Below, piece by piece: positions 1-9,501 of a stretch of DNA of 64,000 nt. Within the stretch, counting starts at the first letter, position 1, and each line of letters starts with the position of its first letter. The notes beneath the pieces were generated by a model. It worked only from the letters and a program-made list of their open reading frames with translations, did not search any database and was not told the origin of the DNA. This DNA is from Urechidicola vernalis (GTDB taxonomy: Bacteria; Bacteroidota; Bacteroidia; Flavobacteriales; Flavobacteriaceae), in contig NZ_JAVRHV010000007.1 of the NCBI RefSeq assembly GCF_031846385.1, forward strand, positions 107,552 to 171,551, written 5' to 3'. The position numbers and the translations under genes are program-made.

Positions 1-64
1 AATTTTGCCTTGTCTACTTTCGAAAATTTAATTGCATTCATTTAAAAGGGTATTATAATCGCTG

Positions 65-72
65 CAAAACTA
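65..72 (-). promoter_or_regulatory. possible -7 box facing off the left edge
   Basis: On the minus strand this reads TAGTTTTG, which fits the Bacteroidota -7 consensus TAnnTTTG. It points left, so it would drive a gene that starts before this window. A TTTG lies 15 nt upstream, somewhat closer than the usual -33 spacing. The rest of 1-263 holds no gene that I can support. Confidence 0.3.
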
Positions 73-263
73 CATCAAAAAGTATTGCAAAGACCTAACA
101 TTTATCATTTTTTGGCGTTAATTATATCTTAATTTAGAATAATGTTAAATTATTAACGATTGACTATCAATTGTATTTTAAATAACTAGACGAGTCGTAA
201 ATTTTTCATTGAAGCCTTTATAATTTACTAAATTTTTGGGAATTTTTTATTTTGAATGTGGTT

Positions 264-1559
264 TTAAATCCAAAATTTAATCAAGAATAGAAGCACAATA
301 ATGTACATAATGGGTTTTATCTCTCGATATTTCCCCGTTAATAATTTCAAGAAGACATACGATAGCATTCCGAAAACAATTCCTTCTGCGATACTAAAGG
401 TCAGTGGCATCATTATAATGGTAAAAAATGAGGGGATAGCTTCTGTGAAATCATTCAAGTCTATTTTTAAAATCGGTGTTATCATCATCAATCCAACTAA
501 AAATAAAGCGGGTGCTGTGGCTGCCGCTGGAATAATCATAAATACAGGAGCAAAAAATAATGATAGTGCAAAAAGCAAAGCAACCGTTAAAGCGGTCATT
601 CCAGTTTTACCACCTTCCGCAACTCCTGCAGCACTTTCTACATAGGTCGTTACTGTAGACGTCCCTAAAATTGCACCAAAAAAGGTCCCGATAGAATCAG
701 CAAATAAGGCTTGTTTCACATATGGTATTTTCCCGTTTTCATCGAGCATTTCAGATTTTGAAGCCACCCCTACAAGTGTTCCCACGGTATCAAACATGTC
801 AACAAATAGAAAAGTAAAAAGGACAATAAGCATATCTAATGTAAAGACTTGTGAAAAATCAAATTGGAAAAATATGGGCTCTAATGAAGGAGGTGTGCTT
901 ACAACACTAAAGTTTTCGGGTATCATTGTAACACCAACAAATAATCCGATGATGGTTGAAGAAAGAATTCCTACTAGAATGGCGCCTTTCATTTTTTTAA
1001 TTAGCAAAATACCTGTAATTAATATACCAATTAATCCTACCAGAACAGTTGGGCTTTTCATGTTGCCAAGACTTAGAAGATTGGAAGGGCTGTCAATTAC
1101 GATTCCTGCATTTTTAAGTCCGATAAATGCAATGAACAATCCAATACCAACAGATACGGCATGTTTTAAATTTATGGGAATGGCATTGATAATTAACTCT
1201 CGAATATTAAAAGCTGTAAGTAATAAAAATATAATTCCTTCTAAGAATACAGCGGTCAAAGCAAATTGCCATGAGTAGCCCATCCCTTGAACAACCGTAA
1301 ATGCAAAGAAGGCATTTAAGCCCATTCCTGGAGCAAGTGCAAACGGAAGTTTTGCAACAAGCGCCATAACCATCGTAGCAATTACAGCAGAGAGTGCTGT
1401 GGCTGTGAATAGTGCGTTTTTATCCATTCCTGCTTCTGAAAGTATTGTTGGGTTCACCGCCAATATATAGACCATAGTCATAAAGGTTGTAAAGCCTGCA
1501 ATAACTTCGGTTTTTATAGTGGATTTGTTTTGGGTAATTTTAAAAAAGCGATCAAACAT
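264..1559 (-). CDS. NCS2-family purine permease (AdeQ/PbuG-like)
   Basis: Inner-membrane nucleobase permease of the AzgA/NCS2 subgroup that takes up adenine, guanine or hypoxanthine, probably by proton symport. The 431-residue length and about 12 hydrophobic segments fit the family. The family signature GMGLNAFFAF is present in the first third, and the N-terminal stretch TEVIAGFTTFMTMVYILAVN is typical of this subgroup. The reading frame extends upstream to a TTG at 1571, but the ATG at 1559 gives the usual MFDRFFKI start and is preferred. It stands alone, divergent from rsmG. Exact substrate preference cannot be read from the sequence. Confidence 0.85.
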   Translation of the reverse strand: MFDRFFKITQNKSTIKTEVIAGFTTFMTMVYILAVNPTILSEAGMDKNALFTATALSAVIATMVMALVAKLPFALAPGMGLNAFFAFTVVQGMGYSWQFALTAVFLEGIIFLLLTAFNIRELIINAIPINLKHAVSVGIGLFIAFIGLKNAGIVIDSPSNLLSLGNMKSPTVLVGLIGILITGILLIKKMKGAILVGILSSTIIGLFVGVTMIPENFSVVSTPPSLEPIFFQFDFSQVFTLDMLIVLFTFLFVDMFDTVGTLVGVASKSEMLDENGKIPYVKQALFADSIGTFFGAILGTSTVTTYVESAAGVAEGGKTGMTALTVALLFALSLFFAPVFMIIPAAATAPALFLVGLMMITPILKIDLNDFTEAIPSFFTIIMMPLTFSIAEGIVFGMLSYVFLKLLTGKYREIKPIMYIIVLLFLIKFWI

Positions 1560-1647
1560 AAGAAAAATCAAAAGTTCTTGAGTAAAGATACATTTTAGAA
1601 TTGAAATTGTTTGGATCCAATTTTAAGGCTCTCATTTATAAAAGTTT

Positions 1648-1655
1648 TAACTTTG
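1648..1655 (+). promoter_or_regulatory. candidate -7 box for rsmG
   Basis: TAACTTTG matches the Bacteroidota -7 element TAnnTTTG and ends 10 nt before the rsmG ATG, so any transcript would have a very short leader. No convincing -33 TTTG is seen at the normal distance. Confidence 0.35.
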
Positions 1656-1665
1656 CAAAACATTT

Positions 1666-2295
1666 ATGAAAGCACTACTTAATTATTTCCCGAATTTAAC
1701 AAGGGTACAAAAGATTCAATTTGAGCAACTAGAAGCATTGTACAAAGAATGGAACGCTCAGATCAACGTTGTGTCTAGAAAAGATATTGATGAGTTGTAT
1801 AGACGTCATGTGTTACACTCACTTGGAATAGCGAAGGTTCAGGAATTTAAACCAGGGTCTTCTGTTTTAGATATTGGAACCGGTGGTGGGTTTCCAGGAA
1901 TTCCATTAGCCATTTTATTTCCTGAAACTCAATTTCACTTGGTAGATTCCATTGGAAAGAAAATAAAAGTTGTAAATGGTGTAGCAGAATCACTAGGCTT
2001 AAAAAATGTGAAAGGAAGTCACATGCGTGCCGAAAAGGTGAAAGGAGAATTTGACTTTATTGTAAGCCGTGCAGTTACAAGAATGGATGATTTTTACAAA
2101 TGGACGAAAGGAAAAATTAAAAAGAAATCTGAACACGACTTGAAAAATGGAATTCTATATCTAAAGGGCGGAGATCTTACCGTAGAACTACAAAATTTTC
2201 CGAAAGCCACTTTGTATGATTTACCAAACTACTTTGAAGAACCGTTTTTTGAAACAAAAAAGGTAGTACATATTCCAATTAAATTTAGAGGATAG
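1666..2295 (+). CDS. rsmG: 16S rRNA (guanine-527-N7)-methyltransferase RsmG
   Basis: S-adenosylmethionine-dependent methyltransferase that methylates N7 of G527 in 16S rRNA (E. coli numbering). The 209-residue length is normal. The SAM-binding motif VLDIGTGGGFPGIPLAILFP is at residues 65-84, and the family signature SRAVTRMDDF follows near residue 145. The start ATG sits just behind a TAnnTTTG box. It is divergent from the purine permease and followed by a hairpin-containing gap, so it is probably monocistronic. Older annotations call it GidB; loss of it gives low-level streptomycin resistance in other bacteria. Confidence 0.95.
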   Translation: MKALLNYFPNLTRVQKIQFEQLEALYKEWNAQINVVSRKDIDELYRRHVLHSLGIAKVQEFKPGSSVLDIGTGGGFPGIPLAILFPETQFHLVDSIGKKIKVVNGVAESLGLKNVKGSHMRAEKVKGEFDFIVSRAVTRMDDFYKWTKGKIKKKSEHDLKNGILYLKGGDLTVELQNFPKATLYDLPNYFEEPFFETKKVVHIPIKFRG

Positions 2296-2568
2296 TTATT
2301 TAAAACGAAAACTGCCGAAGCGAGCGCACCGACAGTTTCAAAAAACTAACTAAACTTATTATGAAAACTTTTAAGAATACTACCCGGTTAACTACTCCTG
2401 GCTTTTGTATTAGTATCCCTTAATGTTGGTTCAAAGGTACATTGGATATCAGTTCTTAATTGCTCGTTTTTGTGTGAATCGTCCTAATGAATTCTTGAAA
2501 CGACTTAATTTAGACTTGAACCATAAAGAGAATTATAAAGATGTATCCGACTAATATAAAAATGAAAT
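2296..2568. other. gap after rsmG with a hairpin and a 20-aa ORF
   Basis: No established gene. Near 2305-2333 there is an imperfect hairpin (AAACTGCCG against CGACAGTTT) that may end rsmG transcription. An ATG at 2361 opens a 20-codon ORF ending at 2423 that begins MKTFKNTTRL. It could be a leader peptide or chance; nothing else supports it. The remainder to 2568 shows no further signal. Confidence 0.4.
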
Positions 2569-2604
2569 TAAAAAGCCTCTATTGTTAAATAGAGGCTTTT
2601 TAAT
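2569..2604. terminator. bidirectional intrinsic terminator
   Basis: Perfect 13-bp stem AAAAAGCCTCTAT / ATAGAGGCTTTTT with a short loop and T-rich tails on both strands. It ends the minus-strand FKBP transcript and could stop read-through from rsmG. Confidence 0.85.
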
Positions 2605-2613
2605 TTATAGTTA

Positions 2614-3447
2614 TTAGTCAATAAAATCAACTAATTCAACTTCGAATATTAAAACTGAACCACCTGGTATTCCATTATAATCGTATATGCCATAACCTAA
2701 ATGAGAAGGAACGAATAATTTTCCTTTTCCTCCTTGTTTAAAGTATTGAATACCTTCTGTCCAACCAGGAATTACTTGACTTAAATTAAAGAATACACCA
2801 TTTGGAGAGCTTTCATCAAAAACTTCACCATCCATAAAATATCCTTTATAGACTACAGTTACATCTGCTGTTCCTGAAGGATATTCACCAGTACCTAATT
2901 CTTCAATTTGGTAATACAGTCCAGATTCGCTTCTTAGAACATTCGTAATCTCATGCTCGTTAATATAAGCTTCAATTTGTTCGTCGTTCAGAACTTTATA
3001 ATCAATTATTTCAATTTCAAAAATTAAAACAGAGCCTGCTGGAATATTTTCTTTTGTACTGTTTCCAAACCCTAAATGAGCAGGAATTAACAACGTACCT
3101 TTTCCACCGTGATTGAATAATTGAAGCCCTTCAACCCAGCCTTGAATTAATCCTTGTAAATTAAATGATACAATTTCTCCTTCAGTATTTTCGAAAACAG
3201 TACCATCTATTAATGATCCTTTAAATTTAACAGAAATATCAGAAGTCGCTGTAATTTTATCTCCAGTACCAACTTCATCAATAACGTAATATAATCCAGA
3301 AGAAGATTTGGATGCATTTAAGTTATGTTTAGCGATATATTCAATAATTTGTTGATCATTTTCTGCTGAATAATCCGTAATAGGAGTTTCGTCAGATGTA
3401 CATGCGAATAATAATAAAAATGAAAGGGCGAAAATTGCGTACTTCAT
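2614..3447 (-). CDS. lipoprotein with two FKBP-type peptidyl-prolyl isomerase domains
   Basis: Predicted envelope peptidyl-prolyl cis-trans isomerase that would assist folding of exported proteins. It is 277 aa with a lipoprotein signal ending LLLFAC, so Cys16 would be lipidated. Two similar FKBP domains follow at about residues 50-150 and 165-275; each has the pattern VxFKGxxxDGxVF, a GWxEGxQ segment, and an IPAGSVLIFE-like or IPGGSVLIFE-like end. The frame runs upstream to a TTG at 3504 inside the M61 gene, but the ATG at 3447 immediately precedes the signal peptide and is chosen. It follows the M61 peptidase by 38 nt and probably shares its transcript. Tandem FKBP domains in one lipoprotein are less common than single ones. 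Confidence 0.85.
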   Translation of the reverse strand: MKYAIFALSFLLLFACTSDETPITDYSAENDQQIIEYIAKHNLNASKSSSGLYYVIDEVGTGDKITATSDISVKFKGSLIDGTVFENTEGEIVSFNLQGLIQGWVEGLQLFNHGGKGTLLIPAHLGFGNSTKENIPAGSVLIFEIEIIDYKVLNDEQIEAYINEHEITNVLRSESGLYYQIEELGTGEYPSGTADVTVVYKGYFMDGEVFDESSPNGVFFNLSQVIPGWTEGIQYFKQGGKGKLFVPSHLGYGIYDYNGIPGGSVLIFEVELVDFID

Positions 3448-3485
3448 AATTCGGGGTTTTAAAATTTTAGGCCGCAAATATAGGG

Positions 3486-5267
3486 TTATTTCGCTTGTAG
3501 CCAACTATCTCTGTTATATTTTATGCTTTCATTAACAGGTTTGTTTAAGTCTTCAAATAAATGTAACGAACTATTGTTGTTAGCAACAAGTTTAACTTTT
3601 GTTTCGTTTTTCTTCCCATGTCTTTCAAAAACAATTGTGGCCGCTTTATTTGGTTGTAAGTTTGAGATGATACTATTGAGGTTACTTTCTGCTGTAATTG
3701 CTATTGAATCTATTCGAATTATTTTATCACCTTTTGTTAATCCTGCATTATAGGCAGTTGAGCCTATTTTAGGGTAACTTTGAATGATTTGTTCTTTAAT
3801 ACGAGTTCCAAATTCAATTTTGGAAGTATCTGTTACAACCGAAACACCCATTTGAGTAAAGAGCAATTCTAAATCTGGACGTTCTTTTCCAAAAATATAG
3901 TTGTTAAAAAACGAAGCTCCAATTTCTTTTCCAGCATACGAAACAAGTACTTCTTCAAGATTTTTATTGGTATATGGAATTTCATTTTTTCCAAACTTAT
4001 TCCATACCAATTTCATATAATCATCTAAGTTTAAACCTTCAGTTCTTAGCGTTAAATCAAGTGCTAGACCTAGCATTTGCCCATAAGAATAATAGGAGAT
4101 AAATGTATTATTAAAATACGTTTGGTCTACAGCTTCTGCAGCATCTACAAATACCGCTTGGTTGCTCATTTCGATTGGACCTGAAAATTTGCGTCCAGGA
4201 GAATTCCAAACATAGTTAAATGTGCCTTGCATGCTTTTGATGTATTGTGGCATTGTTGTAAGTCCGGCTCTATGCATAATAAGTCCGGTATAGTAATTCG
4301 TAAATCCTTCAGCAAACCATAATTCTCCGCTCATATTTGCGGCTTCGTAATTAAAAGGTTCTAAGGATTTAGGTCTTATTCTTTCAACGTTCCAAGCATG
4401 AAAGAATTCATGAGATACTGTACCGATATTTCTATTAGCGGCTTTTTTTAAACTTCTTGTACTCGTTAAAACTGTAGAGTTTCGGTGCTCCATACCATCT
4501 CCATCTACATGTGGTAAATAACACCCTAAAAAAGTATATTCACCATAATCAAATTTTGGTAATTCTCCGAATACCGCTTTTTGCTGCTGTACAATTTTTA
4601 TGGAGTTTTTAAAATAGGTATCAAATTCAGCAGATGTTCCATTATGGTGCAATGCAAATCGGATGGTTTGTCCATCAATTTCATGGGAGCGCATTTCGTG
4701 ATTGCTAATTTCCATAGGACTATCCATTAAATAATGTAAGTCTTTTGCAGAATAGGTAGTACCGGTTAAATGTTTTAGTTGTGTTGCAACCTTCCATTCT
4801 AAATCTTCTCTTAAGTTGAACGTAACTTCAAAACCTTTAGTAGAAAGACTCGGTGCATATATAAAGGTTGGGGGTGCATTTAAATGCGCATGTGTCTCAT
4901 CAATCTGTGCATAAGTTCCATCTCCATGATTGGCAAATAATGTATACGAAATGTTTACGGTCCCTGAATGACCAGTAACATTCCATGAATAAGGATCTTT
5001 TCTTTCCAGTGCTAATTCCTTTCCATTTTGATCGGTTGCCTTTAGATTAAAAACGTTCTTGACAAATTCGTGTAAAGCATATCTTCCAGGTGAAGTTCTA
5101 CTCATTCTTAACTCCACATTTTCATCAGTCAAATTGCTGAACGTAGCATTTATTTCTGCTTGATGTAATTGTGCATTTTCAAAGGATAACTCATATCTGC
5201 TTTCGACTTGAGCCATTAATAATTGCGTCGAAAATAAAAAAACTAGTGCTAAGGTAAATCGTTTCAT
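3486..5267 (-). CDS. M61-family metallopeptidase with PDZ domain
   Basis: Exported zinc peptidase related to Sphingomonas glycyl aminopeptidase. The signal peptide is residues 1-19, with cleavage expected before VESRYEL. An N-terminal beta-domain is followed by the catalytic domain: HEFFH at residues 286-290 supplies two zinc ligands and the general base, and WFAEG places the third ligand at Glu320. A PDZ domain at about residues 480-570 carries the loop VNxAGLxKGDKI-like (here YNAGLTKGDKI). The 593-residue length fits the family. It lies 15 nt downstream of gamma-glutamyltransferase and upstream of the FKBP lipoprotein; all three are exported and probably co-transcribed. Confidence 0.88.
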   Translation of the reverse strand: MKRFTLALVFLFSTQLLMAQVESRYELSFENAQLHQAEINATFSNLTDENVELRMSRTSPGRYALHEFVKNVFNLKATDQNGKELALERKDPYSWNVTGHSGTVNISYTLFANHGDGTYAQIDETHAHLNAPPTFIYAPSLSTKGFEVTFNLREDLEWKVATQLKHLTGTTYSAKDLHYLMDSPMEISNHEMRSHEIDGQTIRFALHHNGTSAEFDTYFKNSIKIVQQQKAVFGELPKFDYGEYTFLGCYLPHVDGDGMEHRNSTVLTSTRSLKKAANRNIGTVSHEFFHAWNVERIRPKSLEPFNYEAANMSGELWFAEGFTNYYTGLIMHRAGLTTMPQYIKSMQGTFNYVWNSPGRKFSGPIEMSNQAVFVDAAEAVDQTYFNNTFISYYSYGQMLGLALDLTLRTEGLNLDDYMKLVWNKFGKNEIPYTNKNLEEVLVSYAGKEIGASFFNNYIFGKERPDLELLFTQMGVSVVTDTSKIEFGTRIKEQIIQSYPKIGSTAYNAGLTKGDKIIRIDSIAITAESNLNSIISNLQPNKAATIVFERHGKKNETKVKLVANNNSSLHLFEDLNKPVNESIKYNRDSWLQAK

Positions 5268-5282
5268 AATTAAAATTTTTAT

Positions 5283-6974
5283 TTAGTATCCAACAGCACC
5301 ACCATCCGGTCTTACAGTATCAGCGGCACCAGTGATTATTTTGTTTTCAGAATCATACGTTATGCCCATTAGAACACCTAAACGAGTTCTACTTCGTGTC
5401 TTATGTCCCATTGCCTCGAGTGCTTTTCTAGTATCGGGAGAAAGTAAATCTTTTTCATAGGTTAACACATCTGGTAACCATTGATGGTGAACCTTCATGT
5501 TTTCAATTGCGCGGTCAATCGGCATTTCAAATTCCAATACATTTAATACGGTTTGAAACACAGTATTGATGATGGTTCTTCCACCTGGACTACCAATTAC
5601 AAGATATGGTTTCCCATCTTTACCAACTATGGTTGGTGTCATGCTAGACAACATTCTTTTTTCCGGTTTAATTAGATTTGCAGCAGATCCAATTTGCCCT
5701 GTCGTTGTAGTTACTCCTTTTTGCGGATTGAAATCTCCCATTTCATTATTAAAGATGAAACCTAATTCTGGAATTCCAGTTTTGGAACCATAACTAGACT
5801 CTAAGGTGTAGGTTAAGGAAACTGCATTTCCATCTTTATCCATAATCGAGATATGTGTCGTGTTGTCACCATCATAAATCTGACCATATTTTGTAGGGTC
5901 ACTAACCGATGCTTTTTGCATGTCTAGATTGTCAAATCGGTTTTGCGCATGCTCCTTTGACGTTAGTTTGTCTAAAGGCATATCTAAATTGAAATCAGGA
6001 TCTCCTAAATGCTCGGCTCTATCTGCAAAGGCTCTTCGCATAGCCTCGGCCATAATATGAACATATTCGGTAGAATTGAATTCAACTTTTTCAAAATCTA
6101 CCAATTCCATCATATTCATCATTTCAATTAAAGCAACTCCACCAGAACTTGGTGGGGGCATTGAATAAATATCATAACCTTTGTAAGTGCCCTTCATCGG
6201 TTTTCTTTCAATTGCTTCGTATTTGGCAAGGTCTTCTTCGGTAATTATTCCGCCATTTTCTTTCATGTGATTTGCAATGATCTTAGCAACTTTACCTTTA
6301 TAGAAACCATCTTTTCCTTGATCTCTAATGATTGAAAGTGTGTTCGCTAAAGCCGGTTGTTTCCATATTTCAGTTGGTTTAACACGTACTTTTTTATCAT
6401 TTAAAAAATAGTTCGCCATAAAGGGATATACGGTATCGGAAAAATTTTCAGCGGCTCTATTTAAGGACCAGTTAAATTCGAATCCATTTTTTGCTTGTTG
6501 CACCGCTGGGTCTACCAATTCATTCCATGGTAGTTTTCCATATTTTTGATGTGCTTTATACAAGCCAGCAACAGTACCAGGAACACCTACTGCTGTTAGT
6601 TCTGTTCTGCGCCTGCTGTAAACCACATCACCATTTTCATGGAGATACATGTCTTCAGTAGCCGCCAATGGTGCTTTTTCTCTAAAATCTATTGTGGTTG
6701 CTTCTCCATCAGCATCCATAAAAACAATAAAGCCACCACCACCAATATTTCCTGCGGATGGTAGAGTAACTGCTAAGGAAAAAGCAGTAGCAACTGCTGC
6801 ATCAATGGCGTTACCACCTTTTTTTAATACGGAAACTCCAACATTAGATGATAATTTGTTAGATGACACCACCATTCCGTTTTTTCCGTAGGTCTGAGAA
6901 AGTAGCGTTGTTGTTATAAATAGAAATAATAATGAAAGCGTAAGTGCTTTCGTTTGGTGAGCAAGGTATTTCAT
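5283..6974 (-). CDS. ggt: gamma-glutamyltransferase
   Basis: N-terminal-nucleophile hydrolase that cleaves or transfers the gamma-glutamyl group of glutathione and related peptides in the periplasm. The signal peptide covers roughly residues 1-26 (ends TTTLLSQ). The autoprocessing site is TTH at 372-374, so Thr372 would become the N-terminal nucleophile of the small subunit. The substrate-binding SSGG (276-279) and the late PGGRTIINTV segment are present. Length 563 is typical. It heads the ggt-M61-FKBP run and is followed upstream by the pruA terminator, so it has its own promoter. Released glutamate would feed the same pool as the neighbouring pyrroline-5-carboxylate dehydrogenase product. 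Confidence 0.93.
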   Translation of the reverse strand: MKYLAHQTKALTLSLLFLFITTTLLSQTYGKNGMVVSSNKLSSNVGVSVLKKGGNAIDAAVATAFSLAVTLPSAGNIGGGGFIVFMDADGEATTIDFREKAPLAATEDMYLHENGDVVYSRRRTELTAVGVPGTVAGLYKAHQKYGKLPWNELVDPAVQQAKNGFEFNWSLNRAAENFSDTVYPFMANYFLNDKKVRVKPTEIWKQPALANTLSIIRDQGKDGFYKGKVAKIIANHMKENGGIITEEDLAKYEAIERKPMKGTYKGYDIYSMPPPSSGGVALIEMMNMMELVDFEKVEFNSTEYVHIMAEAMRRAFADRAEHLGDPDFNLDMPLDKLTSKEHAQNRFDNLDMQKASVSDPTKYGQIYDGDNTTHISIMDKDGNAVSLTYTLESSYGSKTGIPELGFIFNNEMGDFNPQKGVTTTTGQIGSAANLIKPEKRMLSSMTPTIVGKDGKPYLVIGSPGGRTIINTVFQTVLNVLEFEMPIDRAIENMKVHHQWLPDVLTYEKDLLSPDTRKALEAMGHKTRSRTRLGVLMGITYDSENKIITGAADTVRPDGGAVGY

Positions 6975-7009
6975 TTGAATTATAAAAAGTTAGAATAACA
7001 AATAAACAA

Positions 7010-7038
7010 AAAAACCACATCATAAAGATGTGGTTTTT
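7010..7038 (-). terminator. intrinsic terminator of pruA
   Basis: Perfect 12-bp stem AAAAACCACATC / GATGTGGTTTTT with loop ATAAA, 21 nt beyond the pruA stop codon. It is also symmetrical enough to act on the other strand. Confidence 0.85.
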
Positions 7039-7058
7039 GAATTAATATAGGTTTAAAA

Positions 7059-8684
7059 TTATCCTAAAAATGGATATCTATAATCTGTTGGTGGCACCAA
7101 GGCTTCTTTCATTGTTCTTGGCGAAACCCAACGTAACAAGTTCCAGATAGAACCTGCTTTATCGTTTGTTCCAGAACCACGACTTCCTCCAAATGGTTGT
7201 TGTCCTACAACTGCGCCTGTTGGCTTGTCATTTATATAGAAGTTACCTGCAGCATTTTGCAATGCTTTGGCAGCAAAGTCAATTGCATATCTGTCTTGAC
7301 TAAAGATAGCACCTGTTAAGGCGTATTCAGATGTTTCATCAACCAATGTTAACGTATTTTTCCAATCTGCATCTTCGTAGACGAATACAGTTAAAACAGG
7401 ACCAAATAACTCAGTACACATGGTTGTGTATTTTGGGTTTGAAGTTACAATCACTGTAGGTTCTATAAAGTATCCTTTAGATTTGTCATACCCACCACCT
7501 ACAATAACTTCTGCATCAGCATCGTCTTTAACTTGGTCTAAATATGAAGAAATTTTATCAAAAGAACCTTCATGAATTACCGCATTGATAAAGTTAGATG
7601 GATCTTCCGGACTTCCCATTTTAAATGAGTTTACATCTTTTACCAATTGGTCTTTAACTGCTGGCCAAATACTTTTTGGAATATAAGATCTTGATGCTGC
7701 AGAACATTTTTGTCCTTGGTACTCAAAGGCACCTCTAGACATTGCTGTAGCTACCTGATTTGGGTTCGAAGATGGATGTGCCCAAATAAAATCTTTCCCT
7801 CCAGTTTCTCCAACAATTCTTGGATATGATCTGTACATGTTAATGTTATTTCCAATTTGCGCCCATAAATGTTTAAAGATGTGCGTTGAACCTGTAAAGT
7901 GCAATCCTGCAAAATCTTTATGATTTAAAACAACATCACTAATCATTGCTGGATCTCCGTAAACAACATTTACAACACCATCAGGTAAACCTGCTTCTTT
8001 AAATAGCTCTACAATTACCTGAGCAGAATATACTTGGCTATCAGAAGGTTTCCAAACACATACATTACCTAACATTGCAGGAGCAGCAAATAAGTTTGCA
8101 GCAATTGCAGTAAAGTTAAACGGTGTAACAGCGTAGATAAATCCTTCTAGTGGGCGGTATTCCATTCTGTTCCAGATTCCCTTATCAGAAATAGGTTGAT
8201 TCTGATAAATCTCTGTCATAAACTGAACATTGAATGTTAAGAAATCAATCAACTCACAAGACGCATCAATTTCTGCTTGGAATACATTTTTAGACTGCGC
8301 TAACATCGTAGCAGCATTCATTTTTGCTCTGTATGGTCCTGCTAATAATTCGGCAGCTTTTAAGAAAATAGCAGCTCTATGCTCCCAAGGCATGTTTGCC
8401 CAATCTTCTTTAGCAGCTAAGGCTTTTTCAATGGCCAATTCAACATGTTGTTTTTCGGCTTTATGATAAGTTCCTAAAATATGTTTGTGATCGTGCGGAG
8501 GTGACATTGTTGCCGTATCTCCAGTTCTGACTTCTTCAGAACCTATGTACATTGGAACATCAATTGTTTCATTGTACATCTTTTTATAAGTGTTTAATAC
8601 ATTCTCGCGTTCTGGTGTTCCAGGTGCGTATGATTTTACCGGTTCGTTCACTGCTTTAGGAACGTTAAAAAATGCATTTGCCAT
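7059..8684 (-). CDS. pruA: L-glutamate gamma-semialdehyde dehydrogenase
   Basis: NAD-dependent aldehyde dehydrogenase that oxidises glutamate semialdehyde (from proline via pyrroline-5-carboxylate) to glutamate. The 541-residue length fits the stand-alone P5CDH class. Catalytic Cys327 lies in YQGQKCSAASR, and the conserved Glu293 lies in IVGETGGKDF. The TPFNFTAIAANL segment that forms part of the cofactor site is at 187-198, and NDKPTGAVVGQQPFGG lies near the C terminus. No proline dehydrogenase is adjacent. A TAnnTTTG box precedes it and a strong terminator follows, so it is probably a single-gene unit. Confidence 0.95.
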   Translation of the reverse strand: MANAFFNVPKAVNEPVKSYAPGTPERENVLNTYKKMYNETIDVPMYIGSEEVRTGDTATMSPPHDHKHILGTYHKAEKQHVELAIEKALAAKEDWANMPWEHRAAIFLKAAELLAGPYRAKMNAATMLAQSKNVFQAEIDASCELIDFLTFNVQFMTEIYQNQPISDKGIWNRMEYRPLEGFIYAVTPFNFTAIAANLFAAPAMLGNVCVWKPSDSQVYSAQVIVELFKEAGLPDGVVNVVYGDPAMISDVVLNHKDFAGLHFTGSTHIFKHLWAQIGNNINMYRSYPRIVGETGGKDFIWAHPSSNPNQVATAMSRGAFEYQGQKCSAASRSYIPKSIWPAVKDQLVKDVNSFKMGSPEDPSNFINAVIHEGSFDKISSYLDQVKDDADAEVIVGGGYDKSKGYFIEPTVIVTSNPKYTTMCTELFGPVLTVFVYEDADWKNTLTLVDETSEYALTGAIFSQDRYAIDFAAKALQNAAGNFYINDKPTGAVVGQQPFGGSRGSGTNDKAGSIWNLLRWVSPRTMKEALVPPTDYRYPFLG

Positions 8685-8712
8685 GTCTAAAAATTTAAAT
8701 ATTTTTGGACGA

Positions 8713-8720
8713 CAAAATTA
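8713..8720 (-). promoter_or_regulatory. candidate -7 box for pruA
   Basis: Minus-strand TAATTTTG fits TAnnTTTG and ends 28 nt upstream of the pruA ATG. No clear -33 TTTG is seen. Confidence 0.45.
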
Positions 8721-8820
8721 CGAAATTCTTAATCAGTTTGATAGTAAATTAGTTAGATATATTATGAATATATTAAAGTTGGTTAATATTGTACTATCAA
8801 AATTATCAGAATCATAAAAT

Positions 8821-9501
8821 ATGTGCACAGTTACTTTTTTACCATTAAGCGATACCAATTTTATATTAACATCGAGTAGGGACGTACCCTTTGCTAGGGA
8901 AAAAGCAAGTGCACCTAAAGAATATATAGAAGATGGGGTAAAGATTACCTATCCAAAAGATGGAGATGCTGGCGGTTCTTGGATTGGGAGCAGCGAAAAG
9001 AAACGTTTGATATGTTTGCTAAATGGAGGGTATAAAGATCATGTAATTCAAGATTCTTATAGAGCAAGTAGGGGTTTGATTGTTAAGGAACTTTTAAAGG
9101 CTTCTGATACTAAAAATGCGCTATCAACTATAGATTTAACCAATATTGAACCTTTTACTTTAGTTGTTATAGATTGGAATGATGGGATTGAATTATTAGA
9201 TTTTGTGTGGACTGGTGAAAAGAGACATTTGTTTAGCATTCCTAAAACGCCACATATTTGGTCATCATCTACCTTGTATGATGATGCTACAAAAAAGTTG
9301 AGAGAAGATTGGTTTGAAGATTGGCAAAACAAGCAAGCCGGATTTAAGCAGTCAGATATATTGAAGTTTCATAAAACAGCAGGCATTGGCAATCCAGAAA
9401 CCGATGTATTAATGAAGCGAAAAGGTGGAGGTACAGTGAGTATTACCACTGTATCATTGGCCAATGACAAGGCAGTTTTTGACTATGAAGCCATTGATTA
9501 G
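8821..9501 (+). CDS. NRDE-family (TANGO2-like) protein
   Basis: The protein begins MCTVTFLP and carries SSRD near residue 20, the pattern of the NRDE family, in which the residue after Met is a Cys resembling an Ntn-hydrolase nucleophile. It is 226 aa, has no signal peptide and is probably cytosolic. The biochemical function of the bacterial family is not established; the eukaryotic relative TANGO2 is linked to haem and lipid handling. It is divergent from pruA and convergent with the DUF3667 gene, sharing four bases at the stop codons. Confidence 0.8.
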   Translation: MCTVTFLPLSDTNFILTSSRDVPFAREKASAPKEYIEDGVKITYPKDGDAGGSWIGSSEKKRLICLLNGGYKDHVIQDSYRASRGLIVKELLKASDTKNALSTIDLTNIEPFTLVVIDWNDGIELLDFVWTGEKRHLFSIPKTPHIWSSSTLYDDATKKLREDWFEDWQNKQAGFKQSDILKFHKTAGIGNPETDVLMKRKGGGTVSITTVSLANDKAVFDYEAID

